Source: Georgenia yuyongxinii (GTDB taxonomy: Bacteria; Actinomycetota; Actinomycetes; Actinomycetales; Actinomycetaceae). From it: a stretch of 64,000 bases of DNA. The translations under genes were made by a program, and so were the position numbers. The notes under the pieces were generated by a model. It saw only the letters and a list, made by a program, of their open reading frames with translations, ran no database searches and had not been told where the DNA came from. The stretch is from contig NZ_CP040915.1 of the NCBI RefSeq assembly GCF_006352065.1, positions 2,356,001 through 2,420,000 on the forward strand. Direction: 5' to 3'. This document shows, one piece after another, positions 57,597-64,000 of the stretch (position 1 is its first letter; every line of letters begins with the position of its first letter).

Positions 57597-59879
57597 TCAG
57601 AGCTCGGTGACGTCGGTGACCTGCGCGTCGCCCGTCTCCGCGTCGACGGCGACCCGGTACTGCTTGGTCGCGGTCTCCACGGTGATGACGAAGGACTTCT
57701 CCCGGCCCTGGAAGTCACGGACGGCCTCAACGACGCGGCCGGTGGAGTAGTTGACCTCCCGCAGCGCGGCGGCCTTGGCCTCCGTGATGTCGACGAAGCG
57801 GCCCTGGTTGGTCTTCACGCGGAAGTCGATGACCGCCTCGCGCTCGCCCTCGGGGTCCTCCTCGGCCGGGACCTCCTCGGGCATGGTCCACACCACGTGG
57901 AGGACCGGCCCGGCGTTGCTCTCGAAGGCGTCCGCGCTGCGGTTGCCCTCACCGGTGATCTTGAAGACCATCGCGTTGCCGGTGGCCCAGCTGTCGCGGT
58001 CGACGATCTGCTGGAGCAACGCGCTGAGGTCCGGCGTGCGCTGGTCGGGGCCGGCCTCGCGGTCGACCGTCCAGAGCGGGACGTCCGCCCAGCTCACCGC
58101 CTGCTCGCTGAACGCGCGCGAGGTGAGGTTGGCCGTCTCCGTGGTGAACGGGGTGGCGTCGTCGACGTCCTCGACGCGGATGTCCACGGCGAAGTCCTCT
58201 GTGCTCGCCTCCGGCTCGTCGACCGTGAACTGCACGTACGCCTCGCTGATCTGCGCGCCGGCCGGGATGGGCAGGTCGGCGAAGCGCAGCCCGACGGCCT
58301 GCTCCGTGGTGCCTTCGCGGACGATCTCCAGATCGGAGCTGTCCAGGTACATGCGGCCGCTGGAGACGTACTCCTCGACGTCGTCGTCGCCGGTGAGGAC
58401 CGGGGCCACGACGAGGTTGTCCGTCGAACCGACGTCGACGGTCAGGGTGACGTCGTCGGTGTGCACCTGCCCGGCCGCGATCACCGTTACGCGGACCTTG
58501 ACGGCCATGTTGGCCAGCGGCGGGTTGACCACGGTGATGGTGCCGTCGTCGGCGACCGAGATGATGTCGCCCGGCACGGTGTCGTAGGCGACGACGGCGC
58601 CGGAGAGATCCACCGGCGCGCCCTGGGCGTCGGTCGCGGTCGTGGTCACCTGGACCGGCTGGTCCGCCGTGACGGTCGTGCTGGACGCCGTCAGCTCGAT
58701 GCCGCCGACCTCGACGACCTCGCGGCCCGGACCGCCGTGGACGCCGAACGGCTGGGTGAAGGAGATGCCGCCGGGGCCGACGAGCTCGGCGCGCACGTAG
58801 GAGCCGACCTTGCCGTCGTGGTCGTCCAGGTCGATGGTGGCGCCCTCGGCGATGACCTCACCCTCGCTGATCCACCGCACCGACTCGGTGTCGACGCCTG
58901 TGATCGTCACCGTGTCCGCGTCGCCGTCCACCGTGATGTCGCTGATTGTCGGCGTAGCGCCCTGCGAGATGAACTCGTTGCCGAGCTCGCGGTAGGACAC
59001 CTTCGCGGACGCGTAGTACGTGCCGGCTTCCAGCGAGTGGCGGAACGCGCCCTCGCTCAGCTCGGGCATGAGGTGGACGTTGTAGCTGAATCCGAGCGCG
59101 CCGTTGGAGTGGGCGTCGTCGTTCGACTGGGCCCACACGGGCCGCTCGGGCATCGTCTGCGTGAGGATGTTGTCCCACAGGATGCGGTCGCTGGCCGAGT
59201 CGCCGTCCTTCTTGTTGATGATCTCCATGCCGACCGCGGAGTCGTACCGGGTGAACAGGTCGACGTACTTCTGCACCGTCTCGGGGTGCGAGGAGGCGAT
59301 AAGACCCTGAGCGCCGGTCTGGCGCGCGCCGCCGGTGTAGCGCCCAGGGTGGGCGACGACGGACACCCCGCCGAGCTCCTCCGCCTGGGCGATGTTGCCC
59401 TCCAGCGTGGCGCCGGACTGGTTGTTGAAGTCCGCCCAGAAGGTCAGCAGGTGGTTCGCGCGGGACTGCTCGTTGGCGTAGGAGATCGGCAGCATGCCCT
59501 TCGCGTCACGGCCGACGCCGGCCCTCATCTCCTCAAGGCGGTCGGTGGACAGGTACTCCAGCTTCCCGCGGTCGTTGGACTCCGGACGATCGGTCCGGTC
59601 CCACGCGGTGTTGGTGAAGTTGTGGTCGGTCAGGGCGAAGATGTCGAAGCCCTTGGCGTACGCGTCCTCGAAACGCTCCGCGGGGGTGTTGCCGCCGTCG
59701 CTCTCGTAGCTGTGGTTGTGCAGGGCGGACGTGTACTGGGCCCAGTCGCTCCACTTGACGTCGGCGTAGGGGTTGTCGATCGTGTAGTCGGTCTCGTTCG
59801 CCAGCGCCGGGGTGGCGGCGGCCGCGCCGAGCACGACGGCCAGGGCCGCTGACATGAGCATGCGGGAATGGCACTTCAT
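57597..59879 (-). CDS. Large secreted PHP-type phosphoesterase with Ig-like, DNRLRE-like and PepSY-like modules
   Basis: A 760-aa secreted protein. Signal peptide: residues 1-27. PHP-type metal motifs: ALHNHSYESDGGNTP, FALTDHNFTN, VVAHPGRYTG and VWAQSNDDAHSNG (residues ~45-240). Then an Ig-like segment (~330-470, IELTASSTTVTADQPVQVTT), a DNRLRE-like beta-sandwich (~490-650, VGLRFADLPIPAGAQISEAY, AYVQFTV) and a PepSY-like end (AALREVNYSTGRVVEAVRD, KQYRVAVDAETGDAQV). It probably hydrolyses phosphate esters outside the cell, with the other modules binding polymer or inhibiting activity (inference). ATG 59879 is used; no cell-wall sorting signal is seen. Confidence 0.85.
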   Translation of the reverse strand: MKCHSRMLMSAALAVVLGAAAATPALANETDYTIDNPYADVKWSDWAQYTSALHNHSYESDGGNTPAERFEDAYAKGFDIFALTDHNFTNTAWDRTDRPESNDRGKLEYLSTDRLEEMRAGVGRDAKGMLPISYANEQSRANHLLTFWADFNNQSGATLEGNIAQAEELGGVSVVAHPGRYTGGARQTGAQGLIASSHPETVQKYVDLFTRYDSAVGMEIINKKDGDSASDRILWDNILTQTMPERPVWAQSNDDAHSNGALGFSYNVHLMPELSEGAFRHSLEAGTYYASAKVSYRELGNEFISQGATPTISDITVDGDADTVTITGVDTESVRWISEGEVIAEGATIDLDDHDGKVGSYVRAELVGPGGISFTQPFGVHGGPGREVVEVGGIELTASSTTVTADQPVQVTTTATDAQGAPVDLSGAVVAYDTVPGDIISVADDGTITVVNPPLANMAVKVRVTVIAAGQVHTDDVTLTVDVGSTDNLVVAPVLTGDDDVEEYVSSGRMYLDSSDLEIVREGTTEQAVGLRFADLPIPAGAQISEAYVQFTVDEPEASTEDFAVDIRVEDVDDATPFTTETANLTSRAFSEQAVSWADVPLWTVDREAGPDQRTPDLSALLQQIVDRDSWATGNAMVFKITGEGNRSADAFESNAGPVLHVVWTMPEEVPAEEDPEGEREAVIDFRVKTNQGRFVDITEAKAAALREVNYSTGRVVEAVRDFQGREKSFVITVETATKQYRVAVDAETGDAQVTDVTEL

Positions 59880-60058
59880 GGGTTCTTGTCTCTCGTTTCT
59901 TCGCGTGTCACAACGTGGTGCCGGCCGGCTTTACCGACGCTAACGACCGCAGGTTGCGCCGGCGCCGACGCGAGGTGGCCGGGACGCCCCGACCCGGTGG
60001 CTCCGGGGTGAACGGCGTGGCCCACCCGGCGAGCGGCGACGTGCGCCCGGGGCGCCGG

Positions 60059-60814
60059 TCAGCCGCCGGTGCGGCTGATGGCGAAGGCGACCACGAACCC
60101 CACGGTGGCGATCAGTCCCGTCAGGGCATGGGCCCGCTCGAAGGCCTCGGGGATCATCGTGTCCGCCACCATGGTCAGGATCGCCCCGGCCGCCACCGCC
60201 GTGATCAACGCGGTCACCTCGGGCGACGCGCCGCCGAGTAACTGGTAGCCGGCCGCCGCAGCGACCGCGCTGATGGCGGCGATCGTTCCCCAGACGCCGA
60301 ACACGTAGCCGGCGCCCCGGCCTGCGTTCTTCATGCCGGCGGCGCTGGAGAGCCCCTCGGGCAGGTTCGAGAGGAACACCGCCGCCACCACTGCGGAGCT
60401 GACGCCGCCGCCTCCGAGCAGGCTGGCTCCCAGGACGACCGACTCCGGGACGCCGTCGAGAAGTGCGCCCAGCGCGATCGCCATGCCGCTACCGCTCTGG
60501 TCGTCCTCCGAGGACTGCTGGTCCTGCGAGCGTTTCCGATGACGCGCCCCGCGGCGGGCGAGGAGGGCGTTAGCGAGCATGTAGACCACGGCACCGGTCA
60601 GGAACCCGGCGACCGCGGGCAGCAGGCCACCGGTGTCGGCCGCCTCCTCCATGAGGTCGAACGCCAACGCCGAGATGAGCACGCCCGCACCGAACGCCAT
60701 CACGCTCGCGATGCCCTTGGCCGGGACGCGGACGAACCAAGCGATTCCGGCACCGATCACCAGCGCCAGGCCACCGACCGCGCCCCACACCCCGGCCTCG
60801 ACCGCCCCCGTCAC
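60059..60814 (-). CDS. ZIP-family metal transporter
   Basis: A 251-aa transporter with about 7-8 helices. The signature residues are in IALGALLDGVPESVVLGASL (TM4) and LSNLPEGLSSAAGM (TM5). A charged loop (RKRSQDQQSSEDDQSGSG) lies between TM3 and TM4; it lacks the His-rich type. Zinc or other divalent metals would be imported. The GTG start at 60814 has GGAG upstream. Confidence 0.9.
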   Translation of the reverse strand: MTGAVEAGVWGAVGGLALVIGAGIAWFVRVPAKGIASVMAFGAGVLISALAFDLMEEAADTGGLLPAVAGFLTGAVVYMLANALLARRGARHRKRSQDQQSSEDDQSGSGMAIALGALLDGVPESVVLGASLLGGGGVSSAVVAAVFLSNLPEGLSSAAGMKNAGRGAGYVFGVWGTIAAISAVAAAAGYQLLGGASPEVTALITAVAAGAILTMVADTMIPEAFERAHALTGLIATVGFVVAFAISRTGG

Positions 60815-60955
60815 GGCGGCACTCCGAGCCCGGACATGACACGAGGGTCCCAGGCGACGGACTGGACGGCATGGGGTAGCGCTACCCGCGAGCGGGTGCC
60901 GGAGCTATCCGAGCGCCCCTAGAGTGCGTCGGCAGCCTCGGGAGCAGGGACACAG

Positions 60956-61519
60956 ATGGACGACGACGGTCGCTGGGACGCACGCCACCGCGACGCGCCC
61001 GATCCGATGCCCCGCCCACCGGACGGTCTCGCCGGCCTGTTGGACGTCCTCCCGCAGCGGACGGGCCGCCGCGCCCTCGACGTGGCGTGCGGGCTCGGGG
61101 CCGTGAGCCTGTGGGCCGCCGGACAGGGGTTCGCCGTCGACGCCGTGGACCGCTCCGCCGTCGCCATCTCGCGGCTCCGGGACCGCGCCGTCGCGGCCGG
61201 ATTGGGCGGTCTGGTCCTGGCGCGGGTCGCCGACGTCGCCGGTGCGCTGCCGGCGGACGTGACCGGGCCGTATGACCTCGTCGTCTGCCAGCGCTTCCGC
61301 GACCCGGCCGTCCTCCGGTCGCTCCCCGGACTCCTGGGCGCCGGCGGCGTGCTGGTCGTCACCGTGTTGTCGGAGGTGGGGGCGGCGGCGCCGTCACGGT
61401 TCGCGGCCGAGGCGGGTGAGCTGGGCCGCCTCGCGCGAACGGCAGAGGGCTGCGAGGTGCTGCGTGACGTCGAGGGCGCCGGGGAGGCCACGATCGTGGT
61501 GCGCCGGGCGGAGCCTTGA
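60956..61519 (+). CDS. Class I SAM-dependent methyltransferase-like protein
   Basis: A 187-aa protein. ALDVACGLGAVSLWAAGQGF is the SAM-binding motif I, VDAVDRSAVAISRLR motif II and PYDLVVCQRFRDP motif IV. It resembles small methyltransferases; it is somewhat shorter than the usual ~200 aa. Substrate unknown. GGGAGCAGGG precedes the ATG. Confidence 0.87.
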   Translation: MDDDGRWDARHRDAPDPMPRPPDGLAGLLDVLPQRTGRRALDVACGLGAVSLWAAGQGFAVDAVDRSAVAISRLRDRAVAAGLGGLVLARVADVAGALPADVTGPYDLVVCQRFRDPAVLRSLPGLLGAGGVLVVTVLSEVGAAAPSRFAAEAGELGRLARTAEGCEVLRDVEGAGEATIVVRRAEP

Positions 61520-61590
61520 GCAGACGGGATGGTGCTGCGCCGGGCGGGATGATGGGTATCGTTCGCGACCCAGACACACCAAGGAGGATC

Positions 61591-61938
61591 GTGAGCATCA
61601 AGGTCGAGGTCGCTGAGCTCGGCGCGGCGATGGCGGAACACGATTTCGCCTACCTGCTCAGTCCCGGCCAGGAGCGACCCCACGTCGTCGCACTCGTCCC
61701 TCGACTGGTCGGTGGTGAGCTGGTGCTCGACTCCCCCGGCCGCTCCGCCCTCGCACTGGCGGGCGACCATCCAGCGGTCACCCTTGTCTTCCCGCCCCGC
61801 CAGGCGAGCGGGTTCACACTCATCGTCGACGGCGTCGTGCGGGCCGTCGACGCTGAATCCGACAGTTCGGGCGTCCCCACACTCACCGTGGTCCCGGCGC
61901 ACGCGATCCTCCATCGTCCGGCGGTTCGCACTTCGTGA
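61591..61938 (+). CDS. Small pyridoxamine 5'-phosphate oxidase-like (split-barrel) protein
   Basis: A 115-aa protein. AEHDFAYLLSPGQERPHVVA and LALAGDHPAVTLVFPPRQAS resemble the compact flavin split barrels of actinobacteria. The GTG 61591 is preceded by AAGGAGG. It follows the methyltransferase gene by 71 bp, same strand. Cofactor and substrate unknown. Confidence 0.78.
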   Translation: MSIKVEVAELGAAMAEHDFAYLLSPGQERPHVVALVPRLVGGELVLDSPGRSALALAGDHPAVTLVFPPRQASGFTLIVDGVVRAVDAESDSSGVPTLTVVPAHAILHRPAVRTS

Positions 61939-62001
61939 CCACCCGTTCCCCGGCGGCCTCGGTACCCTCGGCCGACGCTCCGAGCGGTCGCGGCGGTGAC
62001 C

Positions 62002-62379
62002 TCATCCGCCGTAGGGCCTGGTGATGATCTCCAGGTTGTGGCCGTCGGGGTCGTTCCAGTAGAGCCCACGGCCACCGTCATTGGTGTTGATGACGTCCGG
62101 GCGGCGGTGATACGGATCGGCCCAGTACGGCAGGCCGCGCTCGATGATCCGCTCATGAATGGCGTCGAACTCGTCCTCGGCCACGAGGAAGGCGTAATGC
62201 TGAGACCGGACCTCCCCCTGCTCGTCCGCGAAGTCGAGGGACACGCCGTTCCCGGTCTGGACGACCACGAACGGCCCGTACGACGTCGGCGCGGGCAGAC
62301 CCAGGATTCCGGCGAGGAACCTCGCCGACGCATGCTTGTCCTTGACGTGCACGATGGTGTGGTTCAGCTGGACGGTCAT
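62002..62379 (-). CDS. VOC-superfamily protein (glyoxalase/bleomycin-resistance fold)
   Basis: A 125-aa protein. LNHTIVHVKDKHASARFLAG opens the first VOC module and GRGLYWNDPDGHNLEIITRP closes the second, with metal-type His and Glu in place. Likely a metal-dependent lyase or dioxygenase-like enzyme; substrate unknown. The preferred ATG is 62379; the open frame upstream is spurious. Confidence 0.9.
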   Translation of the reverse strand: MTVQLNHTIVHVKDKHASARFLAGILGLPAPTSYGPFVVVQTGNGVSLDFADEQGEVRSQHYAFLVAEDEFDAIHERIIERGLPYWADPYHRRPDVINTNDGGRGLYWNDPDGHNLEIITRPYGG

Positions 62380-62533
62380 CGTCGGTCTCCCGTCGCGTCG
62401 GTGCGAACGGTGACCAGGGTATGGCGCCCCCGTCCGCACGGCCGCCCTGGTTCCTCCCTCACCCAACCGGCGAGCGTCCCGAGCGCCGAGAACCGCGGCG
62501 GCCCCCACAAGACCGCTGCCGGTGGCTGCCCCG

Positions 62534-63136
62534 TCAGGCGAGCTGCAGGGTCGTGACGCAGGTGGCGCCGTCGTCCGTGGTGGTGAAGTCCGCCTCACCC
62601 TCGCGACCCTCGTAGGACACGCGGATGGTGCCGTCGACGTCGCGCGGCAGCCAGAAGCCGACGAAGCCGTTGTCGTAGGTCGTGGTGGTCTCCTCGACGA
62701 GCACCTCCCCCGCATCGTCGACGATCGTCACCTGCACCTCCTCGCCGGAGAGCTCACCGGTGCAGGTGGTGAGCGAGTGGTAGAAGCACTCGTGGGTCTG
62801 GTTGACGAAGGGTGCGATGGAGACGTAGAAGCGGTCCTCGGGCAGCGGCAGGGCGATTTCCTCGTGACCGTCGGAGAGCAGCAGCTCGTCCGGGCGGATG
62901 GACGCCATGAGGTCCGTGGCCCGCTCGTCGAGGGGGGTCTTGTCGAGGAGCTCGATGACCTGCTGGGCCTCCAGGCCGTCCAGACCGTGGTCGGTGAGCA
63001 GCTCCGTGCTTTCCGTCGCGGGCGACGGCGCCGGGACGGGTGACGTTGCCGGAGCCGCCGGCTCGATCGTCACGGACGAGCATCCGGCCAGCACCAGCGC
63101 GGCGCCTGCCACGATCACGGCGAGCTGCTTCTTCAA
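62534..63136 (-). CDS. cueP: CueP-family copper-binding lipoprotein
   Basis: A 200-aa lipoprotein. The lipobox is LVLAGCSS (Cys about residue 19). The CueP core follows: FYVSIAPFVNQTHECFYHSL, then TTCTGELSGEEVQVTI, YDNGFVGFWLPRD and a C-terminal ATCVTTLQLA. The Cys/His residues in HECFYHSLTTC and TCVTTLQL correspond to the copper site of Salmonella CueP, the periplasmic copper-binding protein. The start is TTG 63136, with GGGGG 6 bases upstream. No copper ATPase or CsoR-type gene is adjacent. Confidence 0.88.
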   Translation of the reverse strand: MKKQLAVIVAGAALVLAGCSSVTIEPAAPATSPVPAPSPATESTELLTDHGLDGLEAQQVIELLDKTPLDERATDLMASIRPDELLLSDGHEEIALPLPEDRFYVSIAPFVNQTHECFYHSLTTCTGELSGEEVQVTIVDDAGEVLVEETTTTYDNGFVGFWLPRDVDGTIRVSYEGREGEADFTTTDDGATCVTTLQLA

Positions 63137-63278
63137 CTTCTACCCCCTTCGAGCGCACACCGTCCGTCGGCGCCGTTCACGATGACCATCGTCGCAGCGG
63201 TATGGGACGGCTCAGTAGGACAAAAGGCACGGGCGCGGAGCCTGTTCTTCGTGAGCTCCGCACCCGGCCAGGCTCTGA

Positions 63279-64000
63279 TCAGACGGCTGTGTAACCGCCG
63301 TCGACGAGGTGGTAGCTGCCCGTGATGAACGAGGCGTCGTCCGAGAGCAGGAAGCAGACCAGGTGCGAGACCTCCTCCGCACGGCCGAGCCGACCGAGCG
63401 GGTGCTTGCCCTCGAGGGCGGCGAGGAACTCGGCGGGCAGCCCCTCGAGCAGCGGGGTGCGGATGTAGCCCGGCCCGACGCAGTTGATACGCAGGCCCTG
63501 TGGCCCGTACTCGGCGGCAGCGTTCTTGGTGAGCCCGACGACGCCGTGCTTGGCGGCGGTGTAGGCGCCGTTGCCGAGTGCGGCGACCATGCCGTGGATC
63601 GACGCCATGTTCACGATCGCGCAGCGCCGGGAGCCGGCCTCGAGCATCGCCGGGATCTGGTAGCGCATGCCGTACAGCACCCCGGAGAGGTTGATGGAGA
63701 TGACCCGGTCCCACTCGTCCAGGTCGGTCTCCCCCGCCGGGGCCTGCGCCCCGCCGATCCCTGCGTTGTTCACCGCCAGGTGGAGGGCCCCGTAGGTATC
63801 GACGGCGTGGGCGACCGCCCGTTCGGAGTCCGCCGGCTTCGCGGTGTCCGCCGCGAAGGCGCTCGCCGTGCCGCCGGCCACCTCGATCTGCGCGACCACC
63901 CGCTCGGCGGCTGACTGGTTGATGTCGCCGACGACCACCTTGGCGCCCTTGGCAGCAAGCTCCTTGGAGATCGCCTCACCCAGCCCCGACCCGCCGCCGG
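63279..64000 (-). CDS. Short-chain dehydrogenase/reductase, 5' end outside window
   Basis: The visible 240 codons lack only the first few residues. GGGSGLGEAISKELAAKGAK is the end of the T-G-x3-G-x-G nucleotide site; NNAG, the Ser in VNMASIHGMVAALGNGAY and the YTAAKHGVVGLTK motif (Tyr, Lys) are intact; it ends FITGSYHLVDGGYTAV. A classical SDR (about 250 aa), perhaps a 3-oxoacyl-ACP or glucose dehydrogenase-like enzyme. Upstream context is missing. Confidence 0.92.
   Translation of the reverse strand, partial: GGGSGLGEAISKELAAKGAKVVVGDINQSAAERVVAQIEVAGGTASAFAADTAKPADSERAVAHAVDTYGALHLAVNNAGIGGAQAPAGETDLDEWDRVISINLSGVLYGMRYQIPAMLEAGSRRCAIVNMASIHGMVAALGNGAYTAAKHGVVGLTKNAAAEYGPQGLRINCVGPGYIRTPLLEGLPAEFLAALEGKHPLGRLGRAEEVSHLVCFLLSDDASFITGSYHLVDGGYTAV

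Noticed and set aside
57024-59852. 942-aa plus-strand frame opposite the secreted PHP gene
   Set aside because: Repetitive Gly/Val/Arg/Asp composition without motifs; the minus strand encodes clear PHP motifs and a signal peptide.
1-64000. tRNA, rRNA, riboswitch or mobile element
   Set aside because: Reading through the intergenic gaps, I saw no tRNA cloverleaf, rRNA stretch, recognisable riboswitch core, transposase or integrase. Without a covariance-model search, a divergent ncRNA could still be missed.

Overview
The window is a very GC-rich (roughly 70-75%), densely coded chromosomal segment. Many genes begin with GTG, many adjacent genes overlap by 4 bases (ATGA or GTGA), and about ten genes show a -10-like hexamer almost directly before the start codon with no ribosome binding site, which fits leaderless transcripts. 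Together with an IdeR/DtxR-type iron box, a mycobacterial-type LigB DNA ligase, PucR and TetR regulators and paired NarL-type two-component genes, this points to an actinobacterium, probably of the order Micrococcales. The genus cannot be fixed from this window. I found no rRNA, tRNA, CRISPR array, insertion sequence, integrase or prophage block.

Layout. 1-5.4 kb: an acyl-CoA carboxylase cluster of the Liu/Atu (leucine or acyclic terpenoid) type: biotin carboxylase (cut by the window edge), carboxyltransferase, divergent TetR regulator, AtuA-family protein and LiuC-like hydratase. 5.6-18.2 kb: polyamine/GABA catabolism. The minus-strand operon gabT - glutamate dehydrogenase - gabD is divergent from a PucR-family (GabR-like) activator. 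It is followed by a gamma-aminobutyraldehyde dehydrogenase, a TetR regulator, and a divergent operon holding a 57-codon remnant of a flavin amine oxidase, a tandem universal stress protein, an APC permease and a class III aminotransferase. 18.4-23.7 kb: a DHFR-like reductase, a three-gene ABC-2 exporter and a lone DUF932 protein. 23.8-31.5 kb: flavoenzymes (LLM oxidoreductase, nitronate monooxygenase, L-2-hydroxyglutarate oxidase, BBE-like oxidase), a PHP phosphoesterase, a TetR regulator, and a gene-poor stretch with a decayed regulator fragment and twin palindromes. 31.5-45.4 kb: a secreted beta-propeller, an M19 dipeptidase, a two-component system, an AlkA-like glycosylase, a sigma factor with a cytosolic zinc anti-sigma factor, LigB, a small Cys phosphatase, stress and ligand-binding genes, and an orphan PAS-GAF histidine kinase. 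45.4-51.2 kb: an APC permease, a STAS protein, a TetR regulator, agmatine deiminase, an AlkD-like repair protein and a TfoX-like protein. 51.3-55.1 kb: a ferric iron ABC importer under an iron box. 55.3-64 kb: a double-GNAT protein, a PfpI/DJ-1 protein, a large secreted PHP protein with Ig, DNRLRE-like and PepSY-like modules, a ZIP transporter, a CueP copper lipoprotein and a truncated SDR.

How the genes work together. The clearest pathway is agmatine/putrescine to succinate: agmatine deiminase, amine uptake, aminotransferase, aminobutyraldehyde dehydrogenase, GabT and GabD, with glutamate dehydrogenase recycling the glutamate that GabT makes. One step, the flavin amine oxidase, seems to have been lost by an internal deletion that kept translational coupling to the next gene. 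Several palindromes in the divergent promoters are good operator candidates, including a 13-bp motif found at two loci 18 kb apart.
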